DNA of 53,146 nt from Rubrobacteraceae bacterium. Its GTDB lineage: Bacteria; Actinomycetota; Rubrobacteria; Rubrobacterales; Rubrobacteraceae. This document shows, in pieces, positions 1 to 6,820 of this stretch. The stretch covers positions 30,066-83,211 of the forward strand of contig JAUJNO010000006.1 of the NCBI GenBank assembly GCA_030448125.1, written 5' to 3'. The translations under genes and the position numbers were made by a program. Positions within the stretch are counted from its first letter, which is position 1. The number at the start of each line of letters is the position of its first letter. The notes under the pieces are model-generated. The model ran no database searches. It was given only the letters and a program-made list of their open reading frames with translations, and was not told the DNA's origin.

Positions 1-40
1 GGGGCGCAAGACGAAGGGGCGCAAGACGAAGGGGCGCAAG
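1..40 (+). repeat. 15-bp tandem repeat, about 2.7 copies
   Basis: The unit GGGGCGCAAGACGAA starts at 1 and 16, with a partial third copy at 31-40. The period is a multiple of three, so it keeps the reading frame and encodes repeated GAQDE in frame 1. The array may continue to the left of the window. Confidence 0.8.
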
Positions 41-63
41 GCCCCTCCGAGGCCGGGGCGTAG
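1..63 (+). CDS. C-terminal end of an upstream gene (partial)
   Basis: Frame 1 is open from the window edge and ends at TAG 61-63. It encodes a low-complexity tail with the pentapeptide DEGAQ repeated. The stop lies 21 bases before the next ATG, as expected for an operon. In many Gram-positive bacteria the gene before a PgpH-YbeY pair is phoH, so this could be the tail of PhoH, but nothing in these 20 residues proves it. The other two forward frames are also open here, so the frame choice rests on the well-placed stop. Confidence 0.35.
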   Translation, partial: GAQDEGAQDEGAQGPSEAGA

Positions 64-84
64 GGCGTACCCCGACGGGGAAGG

Positions 85-1749
85 ATGGCGGACGGCGTGG
101 ACAACGCTCCGAAGGACGAAGCCCCGAAGGGCGAGGTTTCGCAAGATGATCTTGGCTCACGAAACGAGGTCTCGGAGAACGGGGCTTCGGACCAACCTGT
201 AGACACGGTCGGGGTCGGCGCGCCCGCCGGCGCACTTCCCGCGGGGGGAGTGCCGGGCAGGAGGGCGGAGGAGTTTCACCGGCGGGCGACACGTATGGAG
301 ATGCTGCGGGCCTGGCTCGAGGGGCTGCCCCGGGTGCGATTGTACGCGGCGCTGCTCTTCATCGTCTGGTTCTCGCTGACGCTCTTGATCGGGGTAGATG
401 TCCGGCCCGCCGTTTCTGGCGGTCCGAGCCCTCCAACCGTTTTTCTCGGGGTGGGGATCGTGGTGGCGACGGAGATGTGGATCGCCTGGTACTTCCTCGA
501 GCGGTTCGGGAGCAAGATCCTGCGCAAGAACGCCCTCATCCGCATCCTGCTCGCGGCCTCGCTCCTGGTACTCTTCACCGCGCTCGCCAGGGTCTTTGTC
601 CTGCTCTCTCTACCACCGTACCTGATCCCGCTCGCCGGCCTTAGTATCTTGGGCACTATCCTCTTGGGCCCGCGCCTGATGTTCGTCATGGTCGTCATCG
701 CCAGCGTCAACGTCGGCATCATCGCCGGCAACGACTTCTTCCTGACCGCGACCCTGCTCCTTACCTCGGGGTTCGCGATCTACACCGTCTTGCGCGTGGG
801 GCCCCGGACGCAGCTCTTGCGAGCGGGGCTCCTTATCGCCCTCGTCACCGCGGTCGTGACCTTCGCGGTCGCCCTGATCGATGGCAGAAACCTTCGGATG
901 GCCGTAGAGCTAGGAGGTATTGGACTCGCGAACGGCATCCTCTCCTTGATGCTCGCGATGGTCCTCCTCCCGCTGCTGGAGAACGTCTTCAACATCCTGA
1001 CCCCTCAGAAGCTCCTCGAGCTCGCCGACACCGGCAATCCCCTCCTGCAGAAGCTCCTCCGCGGGGCACCCGGGACCTTTACCCACTCCATGCAGGTCGG
1101 GGAGCTCGCGCGCAACGCCGCCGAGCGCATCGGGGCCGATCCCCTGCTCGCCCGCGTGGGAGCCTACTACCACGACGTCGGCAAGCTCGAACACCCCAAC
1201 TACTTCGTCGAGAACCAGATCTCACGCATGAACCCGCACGCGACCCTGGCACCCGGTCTCTCCGCCCGCATTATCAAACGCCACGTCAAAGACGGCGTAG
1301 AGCTCGGGCGCGAGTGGAACCTGCCCTCCGAGGTCCTGGACATGGTCGCTGAACACCACGGCGCGACCCGTATCGAGTACTTCTACCGCAAGGCCCTCGA
1401 AGAGGCCCTCGCGACCGGCGCGACCGTCAACGAGTCGGACTTCCGCTACCCTGGCCCCTGCCCGAAGAGCAAGGAGGCCGGGATCCTGATGCTCGCCGAC
1501 TCTATCGAGGCAACCGTGAAGTCGCTCGAGAAACCGACCCCCAAACGCATCGAAGACATAGTGAACGGCACCATCCGGACCAAGCTCGAAGACGGCCAGT
1601 TCGACCAGTGCGAGCTGACGATGCGTGAGATCCACGAGACCGGCGAAGCTATCCGCGAGGCTATCATAGGGTTTATCGGTCCTCGCATCGAATACCCTGC
1701 GGCCCCCGGCGAACAGGCCCGTCCCGCGAAAAACTCGACCTCCTCCTAA
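85..1749 (+). CDS. pgpH: Membrane HD-domain phosphodiesterase, PgpH/YqfF (7TM-HD) type
   Basis: Predicted cyclic-di-AMP phosphodiesterase of the 7TM-HD family, 554 residues. Residues 1-80 are charged and low in complexity. About seven hydrophobic segments follow between roughly 88 and 305. The cytoplasmic HD domain then shows FTHSMQVGE (His near 334), YHDVGK (near 361-366) and EHHG (near 423). In this family the HD residues bind two metals and cleave c-di-AMP to pApA. The ATG has a GGGGAAGG ribosome site 1 to 8 bases upstream. The known Listeria PgpH is around 700 residues and has a large extracellular domain between the first two membrane segments. Here the linker between the first two hydrophobic stretches is short, so that sensor domain is missing. 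It heads a run with ybeY, dgkA, cdd and era, a conserved Gram-positive order. Confidence 0.88.
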   Translation: MADGVDNAPKDEAPKGEVSQDDLGSRNEVSENGASDQPVDTVGVGAPAGALPAGGVPGRRAEEFHRRATRMEMLRAWLEGLPRVRLYAALLFIVWFSLTLLIGVDVRPAVSGGPSPPTVFLGVGIVVATEMWIAWYFLERFGSKILRKNALIRILLAASLLVLFTALARVFVLLSLPPYLIPLAGLSILGTILLGPRLMFVMVVIASVNVGIIAGNDFFLTATLLLTSGFAIYTVLRVGPRTQLLRAGLLIALVTAVVTFAVALIDGRNLRMAVELGGIGLANGILSLMLAMVLLPLLENVFNILTPQKLLELADTGNPLLQKLLRGAPGTFTHSMQVGELARNAAERIGADPLLARVGAYYHDVGKLEHPNYFVENQISRMNPHATLAPGLSARIIKRHVKDGVELGREWNLPSEVLDMVAEHHGATRIEYFYRKALEEALATGATVNESDFRYPGPCPKSKEAGILMLADSIEATVKSLEKPTPKRIEDIVNGTIRTKLEDGQFDQCELTMREIHETGEAIREAIIGFIGPRIEYPAAPGEQARPAKNSTSS

Positions 1750-1755
1750 AGACCG

Positions 1756-2175
1756 TTGCCTTTCTCCGTCGCCGTCCTGGACGAGGTGAACCACGAAAAA
1801 CTCACCCCCGAACGCGCCACCGAGCTCTGCGCCGCCGCTATGAGCGCCCGAGGCCTTGACATTGAACGTATGGGCGAGGTTTCGGTTGCCCTCGTAGCCC
1901 TGCCGACCATACGCGAGCTGAACCTGAAGTACAGAGAGATAGATTCACCGACGGACGTGTTGAGCTTCGGCATCGACGGACCACGCGGGGAGATGGTCGG
2001 CGAGATCGTGGTGGCGCCGGAGTACGTGTACTTCGACCGGGCGGGGGTCGAGGAACTGGTGGTGCATGGGGCGCTCCATCTGGCGGGGATGGACCACGGC
2101 GACGAGTTCGAGGGGACCGAGATGGCCGCGGTGCAGGAGACGGTGCTGAGGGGTGCTGGTGTTCAGGAGGGGTAA
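1756..2175 (+). CDS. ybeY: Endoribonuclease YbeY (rRNA maturation factor)
   Basis: Zinc-dependent endoribonuclease used in 16S rRNA 3' end maturation and ribosome quality control, 139 residues, normal for the family. The signature zinc site HGALHLAGMDH is at residues 104-114, with its three histidines. The conserved TDVLSF stretch, which precedes the GEIVVAPE segment, is also present. The start is TTG at 1756, 6 bases after the stop of the upstream HD gene. The 3' end overlaps the next gene by 23 bases, so translation is probably coupled. Confidence 0.93.
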   Translation: MPFSVAVLDEVNHEKLTPERATELCAAAMSARGLDIERMGEVSVALVALPTIRELNLKYREIDSPTDVLSFGIDGPRGEMVGEIVVAPEYVYFDRAGVEELVVHGALHLAGMDHGDEFEGTEMAAVQETVLRGAGVQEG

Positions 2176-2935
2176 GCAGGGCGCGAAGCAGGGCACGAAG
2201 CGGGGCGGAAAGGTCGTCAGGGCCGTGAAGGGGCAGCAGGGGGTTGCGCGCTCCTTCAACCACGCTTACCGGGGTTTAATCTACGCGGTGCGTACCCAGC
2301 GCAACATGCGCTTTCACGTCGTGGCTTCGGCGGTCGTTCTGGTGCTGAGCCTGCTCGTGGGCGTGAGTAAGCTGGAGTTGGCGATACTCGTGCTCGTGAT
2401 CATGGCCGTCTTCGTCGCGGAGATGTTCAACACGGCGATGGAGTTCGCGGTGGACCTCGTGACCCGCGAGTATCATCCGCTCGCCAAGCTTGCCAAGGAC
2501 GTCTCGGCCGGGGCCGTGCTCGTGACGAGCGTCGCGGCCCTGGCGGTCGGGTATCTCCTCCTGAGCGACAACCTCGGCCCCTTCTCGCTAGAGACGCTGG
2601 AGCGCGTTCGTAATTGGCCTGGGCACGTCACGCTCGTCGCGCTCGTGCTCGTCACCATCGCTGTGCTCTTGGGCAAGGCGCTCACCCGCGCACCGAACAA
2701 ATTCCTGGGCGGGATGCCTTCCGGGCACGCTGCGGTCTCGTTCGCGGGATGGGTGGCGGCGAGCTTCGTCGCCTCCGAGGGGCGCTTCGCGGGGTTGGTC
2801 TCCCTGATCACGCTGCTCATGGCCCTGCTGGTCTGCCAGAGCCGTGTAGAGGCCGGCATCCACACCTACTACGAGGTCGCCGCCGGTGCGCTCATCGGCA
2901 CCCTCCTCGCCGTCGCCGTCTTCCAACTCTTCTAG
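2153..2935 (+). CDS. dgkA: Fused diacylglycerol/undecaprenol kinase (DgkA) and PAP2 phosphatase
   Basis: A 260-residue membrane protein with two enzyme domains. Residues about 35-125 match the small DgkA family that phosphorylates diacylglycerol or undecaprenol: EMFNTAMEF followed by HPLAKLAKD are the signature segments, with three membrane helices. Residues about 150-255 are a PAP2 lipid phosphatase: PSGHAA at 189-194 and SRVEAGIH at 230-237. The usual Asp of the third PAP2 motif is Glu 241. The GTG start lies inside the ybeY end. A kinase and a phosphatase for lipid phosphates in one chain suggests recycling of undecaprenyl phosphate or diacylglycerol; the real substrate is not visible. A few bases separate it from the cytidine deaminase. 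Confidence 0.85.
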   Translation: MLVFRRGKQGAKQGTKRGGKVVRAVKGQQGVARSFNHAYRGLIYAVRTQRNMRFHVVASAVVLVLSLLVGVSKLELAILVLVIMAVFVAEMFNTAMEFAVDLVTREYHPLAKLAKDVSAGAVLVTSVAALAVGYLLLSDNLGPFSLETLERVRNWPGHVTLVALVLVTIAVLLGKALTRAPNKFLGGMPSGHAAVSFAGWVAASFVASEGRFAGLVSLITLLMALLVCQSRVEAGIHTYYEVAAGALIGTLLAVAVFQLF

Positions 2936-2960
2936 CCCGCCGTCCTATACAATCGGGCGT

Positions 2961-3359
2961 GTGGATCTCTCGCACGTTATCGAGGCCGCGCGCGCGGCCT
3001 CTTCCAAAGCTTACGCCCCATACAGCAACTTCCGGGTCGGCGCCGCGATCTTGACCGGGAGCGGCGCCGTCCACGCCGGCTGCAACGTCGAGAACGCCTC
3101 CTACGGGCTTGCGATCTGCGCCGAGCGCAACGCCGCCGCCAGGATGGTCGCCGGCGCCGTGAACCCGGACGACCGCAAGATACAACTCGTCGCCGTCGTG
3201 AGCCCCGACGCCGCGCCCTGCTTCCCGTGCGGGGCGTGCCGGCAGGTGCTGCACGAGTTCGGCTGCGAAGAGGTCGTCGTGCTCGACGCCTCCGGAGATC
3301 TCGAACGCTACCCGTTCCAAGCCATACTCCCGTATGCCTTCGGCCCGGAGGACCTGTGA
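2961..3359 (+). CDS. cdd: Cytidine deaminase
   Basis: Converts cytidine and deoxycytidine to uridine and deoxyuridine in pyrimidine salvage, with one zinc per subunit; 132 residues, typical of the small tetrameric form. The zinc ligands Cys 53 and the catalytic Glu 55 lie in ICAERNAAA, and Cys 90 and Cys 93 lie in PCGACRQ. The GTG at 2961 is chosen because the protein then begins just before the conserved AYAPYSNFRVGAA segment; the longer open frame from 2886 would run into the previous gene. The stop overlaps the GTG start of era (GTGA). Confidence 0.93.
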   Translation: MDLSHVIEAARAASSKAYAPYSNFRVGAAILTGSGAVHAGCNVENASYGLAICAERNAAARMVAGAVNPDDRKIQLVAVVSPDAAPCFPCGACRQVLHEFGCEEVVVLDASGDLERYPFQAILPYAFGPEDL

Positions 3360-4267
3360 TCGAAGACTCTCGGAACGGCTTCAAGAGCGGCTTCGTCGCG
3401 GTACTGGGACGCCCGAACGTCGGCAAGTCCACCCTGGTCAACCAACTCGTGGGCGCGAAGGTCTCGATCACCTCGCCCCGGCCGCAGACCACGCGCGGTC
3501 CCATCCGCGGGGTCCGTAATGGCCCGGGCTACCAGGCGGTCTTCGTGGACACCCCCGGCTCACAGAAGCCCCGCGACACTTTACGCAGCCGCATGCAGCA
3601 GCAGGTCCTCGACAGCCTCTCCGAGTCCGACGTCGTGCTGCTCCTCTTCGACGCGGAAGGGGCGAAAAAGGGGCTCGGTACCGGCGACCGCTACGTGGCC
3701 CGGCTCGTCGCCGAGTCCGGGGCACCGGCCATAGCGTGCATAAACAAGGTGGACCTCCTGCGCGATCCATCCGAGGCGTTCCCGATAGTCGAGGAGGTCT
3801 CGAACCTCGCGGAGTACGAGGATGTGTTCTTACTCAGCGCGAAGGAGGGCCTCAACGTCGAGCCCTTGATGGAGACGGTGGTTGGGCTCTTGCCGCCCGG
3901 CCCCCACTACTTCCCCGAGGGCGCCGTTACCGATTATCCGGAGTCCCTGATCCTGGCCGAGTACATCAGAGAGAAGGCCCTGAACGTCCTGCGCGAGGAG
4001 GTGCCGCACGCGATCGCCGTGGAGATCGACGAAGTCGAGCGTAAGGACTCAGGGGTCACCGTCGTCTACGCTATCATCCATGCCGAGAGGGCGTCGCAGC
4101 GCATGATCGTGCTCGGCAAGAACGGCAAGACTATCAAGCAGATCGGCACCGAGGCCCGCCGCGACGTCGAACGCCTCCTCGGTACCCGTATTTATCTGGA
4201 CCTGAAGGTAAAGGTTACTCCCGGCTGGCGCAACGACCCGCGGTTCCTGGAGCGGCTCGGGTTATAA
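3356..4267 (+). CDS. era: GTPase Era
   Basis: Ras-like GTPase that binds the 3' end of 16S rRNA and helps mature the 30S subunit, 303 residues. GTPase motifs are in order: GRPNVGKST near residues 17-25, DTPG in switch II, NKVD at 130-133 and SAKEG for G5. The C-terminal third is the KH RNA-binding domain, with the GKNGKTIKQIG loop. The start is GTG 3356, overlapping the cdd stop in GTGA; the open frame extends further upstream inside cdd, but Era homologues begin close to this point. Neighbouring ybeY acts in the same rRNA pathway. Confidence 0.95.
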   Translation: MIEDSRNGFKSGFVAVLGRPNVGKSTLVNQLVGAKVSITSPRPQTTRGPIRGVRNGPGYQAVFVDTPGSQKPRDTLRSRMQQQVLDSLSESDVVLLLFDAEGAKKGLGTGDRYVARLVAESGAPAIACINKVDLLRDPSEAFPIVEEVSNLAEYEDVFLLSAKEGLNVEPLMETVVGLLPPGPHYFPEGAVTDYPESLILAEYIREKALNVLREEVPHAIAVEIDEVERKDSGVTVVYAIIHAERASQRMIVLGKNGKTIKQIGTEARRDVERLLGTRIYLDLKVKVTPGWRNDPRFLERLGL

Positions 4268-4322
4268 TTCGGCCGGTTACAGTGGCGTGCAGGTTTGTCG
4301 GCGAGGAGCGTGGCTCTTGGGA

Positions 4323-5024
4323 ATGAGGGTGCGAGAGTTTGCGAAGACGGTGGATCACACGCTCCTCAAACCCGGCTCCACGGAGGAGGACGTCCGCCGG
4401 GTGTGTCGGGAGGCGGCCCACTACCACTTCGCCGCGGTCTGCATCTTGCCGTGCCACGTCAGGTCCGCTGCTAGAGAGCTGCGCGGGACGGACGTGAAGG
4501 TGGCGACGGTGGTCTCGTTTCCGCTCGGGGCCGACACGACGCTGGTCAAGGCAGCGGCGGTCCGCGATGCCATCCAGGGCGGCGCCTCCGAGATCGACGT
4601 GGTCATGAACATCTCGAAGTTTCTCTCGGGAGAGTTCGCCTACGTGGCCGAGGAGTTGGCGAGCCTCAACGGCGAGGTCAGCGCCGTCGCGATGAACAAC
4701 GGCCTCAACGACGCTGTTCTGAAGGTCATCGTCGAGACGGGGTACCTCTCGGATAAGATGAAGCAACTGGCAGTGCAGATGGTGGCCGCGAGCGGGGCGG
4801 ACTTCGTCAAGACCTCGACCGGCTTCGGGCCCGGCGTCGCCACCACCGAGGACGTCGCCCTTCTGAGAGAGGAGGCACCCGATGGGCTCGCCGTAAAGGC
4901 CTCCGGGGGCATCCGGACGCTGGAGGAGGCCCTGGACCTTTTGAACGCTGGAGCTTCGCGGCTTGGGACGAGCGGAAGCGTGAACATCATGCGGGAGGCC
5001 GAGGATGGCGGTCTACAGGAGTAA
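4323..5024 (+). CDS. deoC: Deoxyribose-phosphate aldolase
   Basis: Class I aldolase that cleaves 2-deoxyribose-5-phosphate to acetaldehyde and glyceraldehyde-3-phosphate in deoxynucleoside catabolism; 233 residues, normal length. The Schiff-base lysine is K163 in FVKTSTGF. The second conserved lysine is K192 in VKASGGIRT, and the catalytic Asp lies in EIDVVMN. The ATG at 4323 gives MRVREFAKTVDHTLLKPG, the normal N terminus; the frame is open from 4287. With cdd two genes upstream it fits nucleoside salvage. It overlaps recO by 20 bases. Confidence 0.93.
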   Translation: MRVREFAKTVDHTLLKPGSTEEDVRRVCREAAHYHFAAVCILPCHVRSAARELRGTDVKVATVVSFPLGADTTLVKAAAVRDAIQGGASEIDVVMNISKFLSGEFAYVAEELASLNGEVSAVAMNNGLNDAVLKVIVETGYLSDKMKQLAVQMVAASGADFVKTSTGFGPGVATTEDVALLREEAPDGLAVKASGGIRTLEEALDLLNAGASRLGTSGSVNIMREAEDGGLQE

Positions 5025-5763
5025 GGGGATAGTTCTCCGTTCGATCCGCTACGGCGAGGCCGACCGCATCCTGGACCTCTACACCCGGGACGCCGGCCTC
5101 GTCTCGACCATCGCTAAAGGCATCCGGCGCACCAGATCTCGCTTCGGCGGCCGCCTCGAACCACTATCTTGCGTCGACTTCCTGGCCTACGAGGGCCGAA
5201 CCCTGGACACCGTAACCCAGGTCGAGGTCCTGCGCTCCTTTCACGGCGTCCGTGAGGACCTGAAGCGCCTCGAAGCCGCAGGAGGCATGGTCGCGACCGT
5301 CCGGGCCCTGTCCGGAGGCGACGAGGCCGACCGTCGCGTCTTCAACCTCCTCTACCACGCCCTCGACGCCCTCGAGAACCGCGATTCGGGCTTCGAGAGC
5401 GTAGAGGCAGCGTTCTCTTTGAAGCTCTCGACCCTGGCTGGCTACACCCCCCGTCTCGACGCCTGCGTTAGCTGCGAGCGCGATCTCGACGAAGCCTTCG
5501 ACGGGGAGCTTCCCTACTTCGCCCCGAACCTCGGCGGCGTGCTCTGCGCCGACTGCCGCGCGGCGGCTTCGGACGCCTTCCCCCTGCCTCCCGAGACCCT
5601 CTCCTCGCTGCAAACCCTCGTCGCGCGCCCTATAAGAGAGGCCTCTATAGAGGAGAGGCTTGGAGAGAGCGTACGCCGGGTCGTCTCCGCCCACGTCCTC
5701 GCCCACGCCCCCGGCAGCACGGTCCTCGTCGCCCCCGACAAACGTACCCTCCGTCCGGCGTGA
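5005..5763 (+). CDS. recO: DNA repair protein RecO
   Basis: Recombination mediator that works with RecR and RecF to load RecA on gapped DNA, 252 residues. An N-terminal OB fold (about 1-80, starting YRSKGIVLRSIRYGEADRI) is followed by a helical domain. A zinc finger with Cys 154, Cys 157, Cys 181 and Cys 184 (CVSC and CADC) is characteristic of Gram-positive and actinobacterial RecO. The start ATG lies within the deoC end. The stop overlaps the GTG of the dGTPase gene (GTGA). recO-dgt-dnaG is a familiar actinobacterial order. Confidence 0.93.
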   Translation: MAVYRSKGIVLRSIRYGEADRILDLYTRDAGLVSTIAKGIRRTRSRFGGRLEPLSCVDFLAYEGRTLDTVTQVEVLRSFHGVREDLKRLEAAGGMVATVRALSGGDEADRRVFNLLYHALDALENRDSGFESVEAAFSLKLSTLAGYTPRLDACVSCERDLDEAFDGELPYFAPNLGGVLCADCRAAASDAFPLPPETLSSLQTLVARPIREASIEERLGESVRRVVSAHVLAHAPGSTVLVAPDKRTLRPA

Positions 5764-6764
5764 AGGCCGAAGAGCACGGACCCGAAGGTCTCGTGAGAAC
5801 ACCCGTGCCCACCCCGGGGTGGGCCTGCCTGACCAGTGTTGGGCGGCCGGTGCCGGAGCCACCCGACGGGGTGCGCAACGATTTCCAGCGCGATAGGGAC
5901 CGCATCATCCACGCCAAAGCCTTCCGCCGGCTGATGCACAAGACGCAGGTCTTCATCTCCCCGGACGGAGACCACTTCCGCACTCGCCTCACGCACACCC
6001 TGGAGATGATGCAGGTCTCGCGCACCATCGCCCGTTCCCTGGGCCTCAACGAGGACCTCGCCGAGGCCATCGCTCTCGGCCACGACCTCGGCCACACCCC
6101 CTTCGGCCACACCGGCGAAGAGGCCTTCGCTCGCGTCCTCGCGGACCTGGACGACAAGCGCGGTTTCCGCCACAACGAGCACTCTTTACGGGTCGTGGAC
6201 GTACTCGAGAAGGGCGGTAAGGGTCTGAACCTCACCCACGAGGTCAGGGACGGCATCCTAAACCATACCGGCAAGGGTTATCCGGCGACGAGGGAGGGTG
6301 AGATCGTGCGCGTCGCCGATCGAATAGCCTACGTAAACCACGATGTGGACGACGCTCTGCGGGCGGGCGTGATCTCCTTTGACGATCTGCCCAAAGAATC
6401 CATCAAAGTGCTCGGCGACAACATGAGCGCCAGGATAGACACAATGGTGCGCGACATGATCCTCACGTCGAGGACCCGGGGAAGGATAGCGCTCTCCGAA
6501 GACGTGTACGACGCCCTCATGGAACTGCGCAGCTGGCTTTTCAAGAACGTCTACCACAACCCGCGCTCCCGGGAGAATCACAAGGCCGGAGAAGTGATTG
6601 CGGCGCTTTTCGACTACTATCTGCAAAGACCGGAGGAGCGGGCAAAGAGCGACCCCGACCCCGTAACCGAGACGGTCGACTTCATCGCCGGCATGACCGA
6701 CCGCTACGCCCTGGCGACCTACAAGCGCATCTTCCTGCCCCGAAGCGATACCATCTTCGCGTAG
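5760..6764 (+). CDS. dgt: Deoxyguanosinetriphosphate triphosphohydrolase-like protein
   Basis: HD-superfamily dNTPase that releases triphosphate from dGTP or other dNTPs, 334 residues. The FQRDRDRIIHAKAFRRL segment is diagnostic of the Dgt-like group. Metal-binding residues follow: His 79 in RLTHTLEM, HDLGHTPFGH from residue 108, and the Asp in VADRIAYVNHD. The first 35 residues do not resemble the usual N terminus of this group and are rich in Pro and Gly. The GTG start overlaps the recO stop. It is the last + gene before convergent ppc; the 56-base gap shows no convincing terminator. Confidence 0.9.
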   Translation: MKAEEHGPEGLVRTPVPTPGWACLTSVGRPVPEPPDGVRNDFQRDRDRIIHAKAFRRLMHKTQVFISPDGDHFRTRLTHTLEMMQVSRTIARSLGLNEDLAEAIALGHDLGHTPFGHTGEEAFARVLADLDDKRGFRHNEHSLRVVDVLEKGGKGLNLTHEVRDGILNHTGKGYPATREGEIVRVADRIAYVNHDVDDALRAGVISFDDLPKESIKVLGDNMSARIDTMVRDMILTSRTRGRIALSEDVYDALMELRSWLFKNVYHNPRSRENHKAGEVIAALFDYYLQRPEERAKSDPDPVTETVDFIAGMTDRYALATYKRIFLPRSDTIFA

Positions 6765-6820
6765 AGGTTAGAGAAGAAAAGCCGAAGCTAAAGCTACTCG
6801 CTGGAAGCCGGCGGCCGCGG

